A stretch of DNA of 64,000 nucleotides from an uncultured Lachnospiraceae bacterium (GTDB lineage: Bacteria > Bacillota > Clostridia > Lachnospirales > Lachnospiraceae): contig CANRMI010000001.1 of the NCBI GenBank assembly GCA_947631685.1, forward strand, positions 124,001 to 188,000. The letters are read 5' to 3'. Within the stretch, counting starts at the first letter, position 1, and each line of letters opens with the position of its first letter. The translations under genes and the position numbers were made by a program. The notes below the pieces were generated by a model that was given only the letters and a program-made list of their open reading frames with translations, was not told the origin of the DNA and did no database searches. Below, piece after piece: positions 1 to 8,060 of this stretch.

Positions 1-330
1 CGCTCCAGACTGCGGCGCTATGAAATGGGAGAAGTCAGCGGCAGGCTGGCGGATCTTACCATTATCACCTCGGACAATCCGCGGTTTGAAGAGCCGGCGG
101 ACATTATGGCGGACATCCGGACGGGCATGGAAAGAACAGACGGAAAATTTGTGGAGATCCAGGACAGAAAAGAGGCCATTGCCTACGCCATAGACCATGG
201 GGAAGCGGGGGACATCATTGTACTGGCCGGCAAGGGCCACGAGGACTACCAGGAGATCAGGGGCGTAAAATATCCCATGGACGAAAGAGTGCTGATCGGA
301 GAGATCCTTCGGGAAAGAGAAAAGTCCTAA
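1..330 (+). CDS. murE: UDP-N-acetylmuramyl-tripeptide synthetase MurE, C-terminal fragment
   Basis: This is the 3' end of a Mur ligase whose start lies left of the window. The reading frame is open from base 1. The residues RSRLRRYEMG, then TIITSDNPR and VLAGKGHEDYQ, are the typical end of MurE, which adds the third amino acid to UDP-MurNAc-L-Ala-D-Glu in the cytoplasm. The DNPR motif is characteristic of MurE enzymes and in characterised members contacts meso-diaminopimelate, so the third residue is probably mDAP. About 109 residues are visible out of the roughly 480-500 usual for the family. priA starts 38 bases downstream, so the two may share a transcript. Confidence 0.9.
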   Translation, partial: RSRLRRYEMGEVSGRLADLTIITSDNPRFEEPADIMADIRTGMERTDGKFVEIQDRKEAIAYAIDHGEAGDIIVLAGKGHEDYQEIRGVKYPMDERVLIGEILREREKS

Positions 331-368
331 GCGCGGCGGCGAACTACAGAGGAGAAGGAGGGGCGGTT

Positions 369-2618
369 TTGGAAAAGCTCTATGCGGACGTTATCATAGA
401 TATTGCTCATGAAAAGCTGGATCGTCCCTTTCAGTACAGGATACCGGAGAGTATGCGGGATACGCTGGAAGAAGGGCAGTGCGTCAGCGTGCCTTTCGGA
501 GCGGGAAACAAACTCCGTAAAGGTTATGTGGTGGCCGTCCGGAACACGCCGGACTGGGATGTGGAAAAGATCAAAGACATTGCGGGCCCGGCGCCGCAGG
601 GAGTCTCCATTGAGGAAAAACAGATCCGGCTGGCGGCCTTTTTAAAGAGAAATTACGGCTCCACCATGATCCAGGCCATGAAAACGGTACTGCCTGCCAG
701 GCAGTCGGTGCGGCCCCTGGAGAAAAAGAGCGTACGGCTTCTGCAGGATGAGGAGCAGGCTTTTAAAACCATGGAGATCTGCCTGAAAAAGCATCAGACG
801 GCCAAGGCCAGGCTGCTGCGGGAGCTGCTGGAGTTCGCCAGCCTGCCCTATCCGCTGGTGACGGGGAAGCTCCATATCAGCCCGTCGACTATAAAGGCCC
901 TGGAACAGCAGGGCATTGTGGCGGTGGAAAAGGAGAGCCGTTATCGCAATCCGGTCAGGCTGAAGGTCAGGCAGGACGAAAGAAAGACCCTGAGCAGGGA
1001 GCAGGCCTTAATCGTGGATACAGTGCTAAAAGATTTCGACAGCGGCAGCAGAGACGTCTATCTGCTTCACGGCATCACCGGAAGCGGTAAGACGGAAGTG
1101 TATGTGTGTCTGATAGAGGAAATATTGAAAAGGGGACGCCAGGCCATAGTCCTGATCCCGGAGATCGCGCTCACCTATCAGACGCTGATCCGGTTTTACA
1201 GCCGTTTCGGAGAACAGGTTTCCGTGTTGAATTCCTCCCTTTCCATGGGGGAGAAATACGACCAGTGCCAGAGGGCGAAAAACGGGGAGATCCAGGTCAT
1301 TATCGGCCCCAGGTCCGCTCTGTTTACGCCTTTTCCCAATATCGGCCTGATCGTGATAGATGAGGAGCACGAGGGCAGCTATAAGAGTGAGAACTCTCCC
1401 AAATACCATGCCAGGGAAACCGCCGAGGAGGTGGCCCGCCTGCATGGTGCCAGCCTGGTGCTGGGAAGCGCCACGCCCTCCCTGGAGGCATATTACCGCG
1501 CTATGCGGGGGGAGTACAGACTCTTTACCTTAAAGGAACGTCTGACCGGCGGCAGCCTGCCGGCGGTGTCCGTTGTGGATATGCGGGAAGAGCTGCGTCA
1601 GGGCAACCGCTCTATTTTCAGCAGAAAGCTGCAGGAACTGATGGCGGACAGGTTAGAGAAAAAGCAGCAGATCATGCTGTTTTTGAATCGGAGGGGATAT
1701 GCGGGGTTCATTTCCTGCCGCGCCTGCGGGCATGTGATGAAATGCCCCCACTGCGATGTATCTCTCTCAGAGCATAGAGGAGGCAGGCTGATCTGCCACT
1801 ACTGCGGGTATGAGGAGCCTGCGGTGCGGGTGTGCCCTCAATGCGGTTCCCGCTATATTTCCGGCTTCCGGGCGGGCACCCAGCAGATAGAAGAGAAGTT
1901 AAAAGAGCTCTATCCTGAGGCATCTGTTTTGCGCATGGATGCGGACACCACGAAATCAAAGGACGGCTACGAGCGGATCCTGTCCGCTTTTTCCGCGGGG
2001 GAAGCGGATGTGCTCATAGGAACCCAGATGATCGTAAAAGGTCATGATTTCCCCAATGTGACCTTAGTGGGGGTGCTGGCAGCCGATCTGTCCCTTTCCG
2101 CGGGAGATTACCGGGCGGGAGAGAGGACCTTTTCCCTCCTGACCCAGGCCGTTGGACGGGCAGGCCGGGGCAGTCTGCCGGGGGAGGCCGTCATCCAGAC
2201 TTATCAGCCGGAGCACTACAGCGTGGTCCACGCCGCGGCGCAGGACTATGAGGGATTTTATGAAGAGGAGATCCTTTACAGGGAGCTGCTGCGCTATCCT
2301 CCCGTATGCAATATGATGGCGGTGCAGATCTTTGCCGCCGGGGAAGAAAGAGGAAAAGAGCTGGCAGAGAAGCTGGCAGAACTGGCGGAAAGCTATGGAA
2401 ATGAGGAAAAAGAGATGTCAAAAAGGCTGCTTGTGATCGGTCCGGCACCGGCGGCTATCGGAAAGCTTTATGATATTTTCAGATTTGTTTTCTATGTAAA
2501 ATACGAAAAATATGATAAACTGGTAGAGATAAAAGATGCGCTGGAGGAAAGGGCGGCCCTTTTGTTTTCCGCGAAAGAGACGCTGCAGATAGATTTTAAT
2601 CCGGTCAACGTTTTTTAA
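369..2618 (+). CDS. priA: Primosomal protein N' (replication restart helicase PriA)
   Basis: This 749-residue protein is a superfamily 2 DNA helicase that recognises stalled forks and reloads the replisome. The N-terminus matches the PriA 3'-end-binding domain. A Walker A motif (GITGSGKTEVY) lies near residue 235 and a DEEH Walker B near 331. Paired-cysteine zinc motifs (CRAC, CPHC, CHYC, CPQC) fall at about 450-495, followed by the helicase C-terminal lobe with GTQM and QAVGRAGR. The TTG start at 369 follows a good AGGAGGGG ribosome site. It opens a run of closely packed genes (def, fmt, peptidase, rsmB-rlmN, prpC, prkC, rsgA), an order common in Clostridia. Confidence 0.97.
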   Translation: MEKLYADVIIDIAHEKLDRPFQYRIPESMRDTLEEGQCVSVPFGAGNKLRKGYVVAVRNTPDWDVEKIKDIAGPAPQGVSIEEKQIRLAAFLKRNYGSTMIQAMKTVLPARQSVRPLEKKSVRLLQDEEQAFKTMEICLKKHQTAKARLLRELLEFASLPYPLVTGKLHISPSTIKALEQQGIVAVEKESRYRNPVRLKVRQDERKTLSREQALIVDTVLKDFDSGSRDVYLLHGITGSGKTEVYVCLIEEILKRGRQAIVLIPEIALTYQTLIRFYSRFGEQVSVLNSSLSMGEKYDQCQRAKNGEIQVIIGPRSALFTPFPNIGLIVIDEEHEGSYKSENSPKYHARETAEEVARLHGASLVLGSATPSLEAYYRAMRGEYRLFTLKERLTGGSLPAVSVVDMREELRQGNRSIFSRKLQELMADRLEKKQQIMLFLNRRGYAGFISCRACGHVMKCPHCDVSLSEHRGGRLICHYCGYEEPAVRVCPQCGSRYISGFRAGTQQIEEKLKELYPEASVLRMDADTTKSKDGYERILSAFSAGEADVLIGTQMIVKGHDFPNVTLVGVLAADLSLSAGDYRAGERTFSLLTQAVGRAGRGSLPGEAVIQTYQPEHYSVVHAAAQDYEGFYEEEILYRELLRYPPVCNMMAVQIFAAGEERGKELAEKLAELAESYGNEEKEMSKRLLVIGPAPAAIGKLYDIFRFVFYVKYEKYDKLVEIKDALEERAALLFSAKETLQIDFNPVNVF

Positions 2619-2685
2619 ACGCGCGTTTTTACAAATAAAACGGCAAGGAACGCGCAAACCAGTCAGAGAAAGGACAGAACAGAGT

Positions 2686-3174
2686 ATGGCACTGAGGAAC
2701 ATCAGGGAGATCGGCGAAGAATGTCTGACCAAGCCCTGCAAGGAGATCAAGGAAATGACGCCCAGGCTGCGGGAGCTGGTGGAGGATATGTTCGACACCA
2801 TGTATGAAGCAAACGGCGTGGGACTGGCGGCTCCCCAGGTGGGGGTTTTAAAAAGGGTGGTGGTGATCGACGTAACGGGGGAGGATCCCTATGTGCTCAT
2901 CAATCCTAGGATCGTAGCCCAGGAAGGAGAGCAGACGGGCCAGGAGGGATGTTTGAGCGTACCCGGAAAATACGGTATCGTCACCCGTCCCAACTATGTG
3001 AAGGCCCAGGCTTACGACATAGAGATGAAACCTTATGAACTGGAAGGCACCGAACTGTTAGCCAGGGCCATTGTCCACGAACTGGAGCATCTGGACGGGC
3101 ATCTCTATGTGGAAAAGGCGGAGGGCGGCCTGAGGAATGTGGAGCAGGAAGAACAGGAGAAAGAAAATGCGTGA
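2686..3174 (+). CDS. def: Peptide deformylase
   Basis: This 162-residue metalloenzyme removes the N-formyl group from nascent proteins. All three deformylase motifs are present: GVGLAAPQVG near residue 45, EGCLSVPG near 88 with the metal-binding Cys, and HELEHLDGHLY near 130 with the HExxH pair. It lies 67 bases after priA and 25 bases before fmt, which encodes the enzyme that adds the formyl group, so both ends of the formyl-methionine cycle sit together. The C-terminal tail is Glu-rich. Start ATG 2686 follows an AGAGAAAGGA stretch. Confidence 0.97.
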   Translation: MALRNIREIGEECLTKPCKEIKEMTPRLRELVEDMFDTMYEANGVGLAAPQVGVLKRVVVIDVTGEDPYVLINPRIVAQEGEQTGQEGCLSVPGKYGIVTRPNYVKAQAYDIEMKPYELEGTELLARAIVHELEHLDGHLYVEKAEGGLRNVEQEEQEKENA

Positions 3175-3199
3175 CAACGCACGGAGGCTGAAATAAAAG

Positions 3200-4144
3200 A
3201 TGAAGATCATATTTATGGGGACGCCCGATTTCGCGGTGGGAGCGTTGGACGCCCTTTACCGGGCGGGGCATGAGATCACGGCGGTGGTGACGCAGCCGGA
3301 CAAGGCGAAGGGACGCAGTGATAAACCGGTATATTCTCCGGTCAAAGCCTATGCCGTGGAAAAGGATATTCCGGTACTGCAGCCGGAACGCATCCGGAAA
3401 CCGGAGGCGGTGGAAGAACTGCGGCGCTATCCGGCGGAGGTATTTGTGGTGGCGGCTTTCGGACAGATCCTTTCCAGGGAGATCCTGGAAATGCCCGCTT
3501 TGGGTTGTCTGAATATTCACGCTTCCCTGCTCCCGAAGTACCGGGGCTCCAGCCCGATCCAGTGGGCTGTGATCAACGGAGAACAGAAAAGCGGCGTGAC
3601 CATCATGCAGATGAATGAAGGGGTGGACACCGGGGATATTCTCTATCAGAGGGAAATTTCTCTGGCTGAAAAAGAAACCGGCGGCTCTTTGTTTGAAAAG
3701 CTGTCCGCGCTGGGGGCGGAGGCCATTGTAGAAGCTTTAGAGCTGCTGCGGGAGGGCGGACTGCGTCCGATCCCCCAGGACGAAAACCAGGCCAGCCATA
3801 CGACTATGCTGAACAAGGCCATGGGACGAATGGATTTTTCCCGTTCCGCGGCAGAACTGGAGAGACTGGTGCGGGGACTGAACCCCTGGCCCAGCGCCTA
3901 TACTTTTCTGGGGGGAAAGCAGTTAAAGATCTGGGATGCTGAAGTCTGCCCAGAAGAGGAAGAACAGGAGGCCTGCAAGGCCCCGGCCGGCAGCGTGATG
4001 AGCGCCGGCGGGAAGGGCATTGTCATAAAGTGCGGACAGGGAGCCCTCAGAGTACAGGAACTGCAGCTGGAAGGCAGAAAGCGCATGAGCGCCCATGACT
4101 TTCTGCTGGGGAAAGAGTTGCCGGCAGGGACACTGCTGGGATAA
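3200..4144 (+). CDS. fmt: Methionyl-tRNA formyltransferase
   Basis: This 314-residue enzyme transfers a formyl group from 10-formyl-THF to initiator Met-tRNA. The N-terminus MKIIFMGTPDFAV and the core HASLLPKYRGSSPIQWA, with the catalytic Asn-His-Asp region (LNIHASLLP), are diagnostic. GVTIMQMNEGVDTGD follows. The C-terminal domain, from about residue 205, carries LVRGLNPWPSA, which is typical of the tRNA-binding part. The length is normal. It is co-directional and tightly spaced with def upstream and the metallopeptidase downstream. Confidence 0.97.
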   Translation: MKIIFMGTPDFAVGALDALYRAGHEITAVVTQPDKAKGRSDKPVYSPVKAYAVEKDIPVLQPERIRKPEAVEELRRYPAEVFVVAAFGQILSREILEMPALGCLNIHASLLPKYRGSSPIQWAVINGEQKSGVTIMQMNEGVDTGDILYQREISLAEKETGGSLFEKLSALGAEAIVEALELLREGGLRPIPQDENQASHTTMLNKAMGRMDFSRSAAELERLVRGLNPWPSAYTFLGGKQLKIWDAEVCPEEEEQEACKAPAGSVMSAGGKGIVIKCGQGALRVQELQLEGRKRMSAHDFLLGKELPAGTLLG

Positions 4145-4156
4145 AGGAGGAAACTT

Positions 4157-4867
4157 ATGCCTTATTATGGATATTATCACTATTATTATGACCCTACCTA
4201 TCTGTTGGTGATCGTGGGAGCCATTCTCTGTCTGGGCGCCAGCATCTGGGTAAACAGCGCCATGAAAAAATACAACGGCGTGCAGAATATGCGGGGAGTG
4301 ACGGGCGCGCAGGCGGCGGAGAGGATCCTGATGGATGCCGGTATTTATGACGTGCGCGTGGAGTGCCTGCCTAAGGGTGGAGGAGATCATTATGATCCCC
4401 GCACAAAGACCGTCCGGCTTTCCTATGAAAATTACCATTACGCGACTGTGACGGCGGTGGCGGTAGCCGCCCACGAATGCGGACATGCCAAGCAGCATCA
4501 GGAAAGCTACGCGCCCCTGTCCATTCGTTCCGCTATGGTGCCTGTGGTAAGTCTTGCGGAAAAGTTAGGACTTCCCCTGATCATTATCGGCACGATCTTC
4601 AGCTGGAGCTATGTGCTGGTGCAGATAGGCATCTGGGCGTTTCTGCTGGCGGTACTGTTTCAGTTTGTCACACTGCCGGTGGAATTTAATGCTTCCAGCA
4701 GAGCGCTTTCGTCCCTGGAAAGGGAGGGACTGCTGGGAACCCAGGAGATGGGGGGAGCGAAAAAGGTTCTGACCGCGGCGGCAATGACCTATGTGGCGGC
4801 AACGGTATCTTCCGTCTTGCAGCTGCTGCGTCTGGTCGCGCTCTTTGGCGGCAGAAGGCGGGATTAA
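4157..4867 (+). CDS. Zinc metallopeptidase, YugP type (membrane)
   Basis: This 236-residue membrane protein belongs to the family annotated as neutral zinc metallopeptidase (YugP/DUF-type). A Tyr-rich N-terminus leads into a first membrane segment (residues about 12-32). A soluble stretch carries the metal-binding HECGHAKQH motif near residue 113. Two further hydrophobic segments follow at about 133-180, and another near the C-terminus. The physiological substrate is not known for this family. It lies 12 bases after fmt behind an AAAGGAGGAAAC ribosome site and 3 bases before the next gene, so translational coupling is likely. Confidence 0.88.
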   Translation: MPYYGYYHYYYDPTYLLVIVGAILCLGASIWVNSAMKKYNGVQNMRGVTGAQAAERILMDAGIYDVRVECLPKGGGDHYDPRTKTVRLSYENYHYATVTAVAVAAHECGHAKQHQESYAPLSIRSAMVPVVSLAEKLGLPLIIIGTIFSWSYVLVQIGIWAFLLAVLFQFVTLPVEFNASSRALSSLEREGLLGTQEMGGAKKVLTAAAMTYVAATVSSVLQLLRLVALFGGRRRD

Positions 4868-4870
4868 AAA

Positions 4871-7261
4871 ATGGCTTCGGAAAATACAAGGGAGATCGTG
4901 CTGGATATGCTGCTGGCCGTGGAGCGGGAGGAAGAATATTCCCACAGCCTGGCTGCCCGGGTATTGGACAGGTACGCGTATCTGCCGGCTAGGGACAGAG
5001 CCTTTATCAAAAGGCTGTTTGAGGGTACGCTGGAAAGAAGGATCGAGCTGGACTACAGGCTGGATTTAGTTTCCAGCCTGCCTGTGAGGAAGATGAAACC
5101 CCTTATCCGCAATCTGCTGCGGATGAGCGCCTATCAGATCCTGTATATGGACGGCGTGCCGGACGCGGCAGCGGTCAACGAGGGCGTGAGGCTGGCAGGA
5201 AAGAGAGGTTTTTCGGGCCTGAAGGCTTTTGTCAACGGGAGCCTGCGCAGATTGTCCGCTGAGAAAGACACGGTGGAGTTTCCCTCTGAACAGAAGGAGC
5301 CGGAGCGCTTTTTATCCGTGGCTTACTCCATGCCGGAGTGGATAGTCAGGCATTTTCTGGAGACCTATTCCTATGAAGAAACAAAGGCTCTTTTGGAAAG
5401 TTTTCTCCGGGTAAGGCCCGTTATGATACGGTTTGCGGCGGGGGTGTCCGAGGAAGAGAAGAGGGCCTGCGTGCAGGATATGGAACAGGCTGGAATGGTG
5501 CTTCGTCCTCACGAACTGGTAAGGGACGGGTGGTATCTGGAAGACTGTGACAATATTTCCCGGTTAAAAGGATTCGCGGAAGGGCTGTTTACCGTACAGG
5601 ACGCCAGTTCCATGCTGGCCGTAGCGGCAGCAGGCATTAAGAAAGGTGACAGGGTGCTGGACGTCTGCGCGGCGCCGGGAGGAAAGATGCTGCTTGCGGC
5701 AGAATACGCCGGAGATACCGGCTATGTGGAGGCCAGGGATATTTCCGAGAGCAGGCTGGAGAGGCTTAGGGAGAACTTATCCAGGATGAAACTCTCCAAC
5801 GTGGGCGTAAAGGTATGGGACGCGGCGCTGCCGGACGATGAATGGTTTGAAAAGGCCGATGTGGTGCTGGCGGACGTACCCTGCTCCGGACTGGGGGTTA
5901 TGGGCAGGAAAAGGGATATTAAATACAGACAGAGCAGCGAGGGGATGCAGTCCCTGATAACGCTGCAGCGTAAGATCTTAAAGCAGGCAGCCGCCTATGT
6001 GAAACCGGGGGGCACTCTTTTGTACAGCACATGCACCATAAACCGAAAAGAAAACGAAGAACAGGCGGACTGGCTGTGCGGAGAATTTGGCTTTGAAAAG
6101 GAGAATATGGAGGGGTATCTTCCGGCGGGCATTCCCTGCAAAGATACGGCAAAGGAAGGCTGTCTGCAGCTTCTGCCCCATCGGCATCATACGGACGGCT
6201 TCTTTTTTTCACGGCTGAAAAAGCCCGGCAAAAAAGACATCAAATCCATGACACTGGAAGAGCTGACCGAGGATATGTCCGCCCTTTCACAAAAGGGATT
6301 TCGGGCCAAACAGTGCTTTGAGTGGATGCACAAAAAGCTGGCCCGCGGTTTTGATGAGATGACGAATCTCTCCAAGGATTTTCGGGCAAAATGTGGGAAT
6401 ACTTATGAATATACGGCTTTGCGGACGGTGGAAACACAGGAATCCAAAGAGGATGGCACGAAGAAGTTTTTGTTTGCCCTTTCTGACAAAAATATGGTGG
6501 AAAGCGTACTCATGCCATATAAATACGGCAATTCCGTATGCATTTCCTCCCAGGTGGGCTGCCGGATGGGCTGCCGGTTCTGCGCTTCCACCCTGGACGG
6601 ACTGGAACGGAACCTGAAAGCCTCCGAGATGCTGGAACAGGTATATGAGATTTCCCGGATAACCGGAGAAAGAGTTTCCCATGTGGTAGTCATGGGAACG
6701 GGGGAGCCTTTGGACAATTATGACAATCTCCTGCGTTTTATCCGTCTGTTGAACGATGAAAACGGTCTGCGCATCAGCCAGAGAAACATAACGGTGTCCA
6801 CCTGCGGACTGGTGCCCGAAATGTACCGGCTGGCAGAGGAGGCGCTGCAGATCACCTTGGCTCTGTCCCTGCATGGGGCGACTGACGAAAAGCGGCGGCA
6901 GCTGATGCCCATTGCCAACAAATACAGTATTCATGAGCTGATGGCGGCCTGCCGGTATTATTTTGAAAAGACCGGCAGAAGGATCACCTTTGAGTACAGT
7001 CTGGTGGCCGGGGTAAATGATACGGATGAGGACGCGGCGGCCCTGGCCGGCCTGGCGGGAGAACTGGGCTGCCATGTGAATCTGATTCCCGTCAATCCCA
7101 TAAAAGAGCGGGATTTTGTGCAGTCTGCCGCTCCCAGGGTGCTCTCCTTTAAAAATAGACTTGAAAAAAATAAGATAAATGTTACTATTAGAAGAGAAAT
7201 GGGACGGGATATAGACGGCGCCTGCGGACAGCTCAGAAGACGGCATATGGATGCGCGGTGA
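4871..7261 (+). CDS. Fused RsmB-RlmN rRNA methyltransferase (16S m5C967 / 23S m2A2503)
   Basis: One uninterrupted 796-residue frame encodes two enzymes that are normally separate. Residues 1-450 are RsmB-like: a NusB-type RNA-binding domain, the SAM-binding DVCAAPGGK near 264, VPCSG near 336 and YSTCT near 387, with the two cysteines used for m5C chemistry. RsmB homology ends at HTDGFFFSRLKK. Residues from about 452 are RlmN-like: a radical-SAM CxxxCxxC cluster at C564, C568 and C571, STCG near 640, and the C-terminal catalytic Cys in DIDGACGQL. An internal Met at base 6248 (residue 460) could be an independent RlmN start, but I see no strong ribosome site before it. No stop or frameshift separates the halves. 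It precedes the phosphatase-kinase pair. Confidence 0.93.
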   Translation: MASENTREIVLDMLLAVEREEEYSHSLAARVLDRYAYLPARDRAFIKRLFEGTLERRIELDYRLDLVSSLPVRKMKPLIRNLLRMSAYQILYMDGVPDAAAVNEGVRLAGKRGFSGLKAFVNGSLRRLSAEKDTVEFPSEQKEPERFLSVAYSMPEWIVRHFLETYSYEETKALLESFLRVRPVMIRFAAGVSEEEKRACVQDMEQAGMVLRPHELVRDGWYLEDCDNISRLKGFAEGLFTVQDASSMLAVAAAGIKKGDRVLDVCAAPGGKMLLAAEYAGDTGYVEARDISESRLERLRENLSRMKLSNVGVKVWDAALPDDEWFEKADVVLADVPCSGLGVMGRKRDIKYRQSSEGMQSLITLQRKILKQAAAYVKPGGTLLYSTCTINRKENEEQADWLCGEFGFEKENMEGYLPAGIPCKDTAKEGCLQLLPHRHHTDGFFFSRLKKPGKKDIKSMTLEELTEDMSALSQKGFRAKQCFEWMHKKLARGFDEMTNLSKDFRAKCGNTYEYTALRTVETQESKEDGTKKFLFALSDKNMVESVLMPYKYGNSVCISSQVGCRMGCRFCASTLDGLERNLKASEMLEQVYEISRITGERVSHVVVMGTGEPLDNYDNLLRFIRLLNDENGLRISQRNITVSTCGLVPEMYRLAEEALQITLALSLHGATDEKRRQLMPIANKYSIHELMAACRYYFEKTGRRITFEYSLVAGVNDTDEDAAALAGLAGELGCHVNLIPVNPIKERDFVQSAAPRVLSFKNRLEKNKINVTIRREMGRDIDGACGQLRRRHMDAR

Positions 7262-7314
7262 GCGCGGGATACGGCGCGATGGCTCACCTGGCGCGGCACA
7301 TAAGGAGATTGACA

Positions 7315-8046
7315 GTGTTAAAAACGTTTTCCATAACGGATATTGGTAAGAAGAGAAAACTGAATCAGGATTATGTATTCACCTCGGAAATGCCTGTGGG
7401 CCCCCTGCCCAATATTTTTATTGTGGCAGACGGTATGGGAGGACATAATGCTGGGGATTACGCGTCAAAATATACAGTGGAGACCATGGTAAAGGAAATT
7501 GGCGCTTCCAGAGAAAATCGTCCCCAGAAGGTGTTGGAGGAGGCCATTCAGAAAGCCAACGAGCAGCTGCGTATGCGGGCCGGTGAAAATATCGATCTGC
7601 GGGGCATGGGAACCACTGTGGTGGCTGCCACCTGCGATAACGGCAATCTGCTGGTGGCCAATGTGGGAGATTCCAGACTTTATGTGGTAGGCAAAAAGAT
7701 CCGGCAGATCACGGTGGACCATTCCCTGGTAGAAGAAATGGTGCGCATGGGCGGTATTGACAGGGAAGCTGCCCGCAATCATCCGGATAAGAACATTATT
7801 ACAAGGGCAGTCGGTGCCGATGAGGAAGTGGACATCGACTTTTTTAAAGTCTCTCTAAAACCGGACGAGATGGTGCTGATGTGCTCGGACGGTCTGACAA
7901 ACATGCTGGAGGACGAAGAGATCCGCATGATCCTGGATGGACAGAGAGATATTGTGGAAAAGGCGGAAGAACTAGTCAAGGCCGCCAACCGCAACGGTGG
8001 GAAGGACAATATAGCCGTAGTGCTGATCGAGCCGTTTGCAGAATAG
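7315..8046 (+). CDS. prpC: PP2C-family serine/threonine phosphatase (PrpC/Stp type)
   Basis: This 243-residue metal-dependent phosphatase is expected to oppose the kinase encoded just downstream. Motifs include the N-terminal ITDIGKKRKLNQD, VADGMGGHNAGDYAS with metal-binding Asp-Gly, GMGTTVV, NVGDSRLY and CSDGLTNML, ending in NGGKDNIAVVL. I chose the GTG at 7315 because an AAGGAG lies about 8 bases upstream and the protein then begins where family members do. An in-frame GTG at 7258, overlapping the stop of the upstream gene, would add 19 atypical residues. The gene ends 14 bases before the kinase start. Confidence 0.93.
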   Translation: MLKTFSITDIGKKRKLNQDYVFTSEMPVGPLPNIFIVADGMGGHNAGDYASKYTVETMVKEIGASRENRPQKVLEEAIQKANEQLRMRAGENIDLRGMGTTVVAATCDNGNLLVANVGDSRLYVVGKKIRQITVDHSLVEEMVRMGGIDREAARNHPDKNIITRAVGADEEVDIDFFKVSLKPDEMVLMCSDGLTNMLEDEEIRMILDGQRDIVEKAEELVKAANRNGGKDNIAVVLIEPFAE

Positions 8047-8060
8047 TTAAGGAGTCAGGT

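Noticed and set aside
7258..7314. Upstream GTG as the phosphatase start
   Set aside because: It adds 19 residues unlike the family, overlaps the stop of the upstream gene and lacks a ribosome site, whereas GTG 7315 has AAGGAG.
7881..8060. Extended N-terminus of the PASTA kinase
   Set aside because: The extra frame lies inside the phosphatase gene and encodes a low-complexity Gly/Arg-rich stretch; ATG 8061 has a proper ribosome site.
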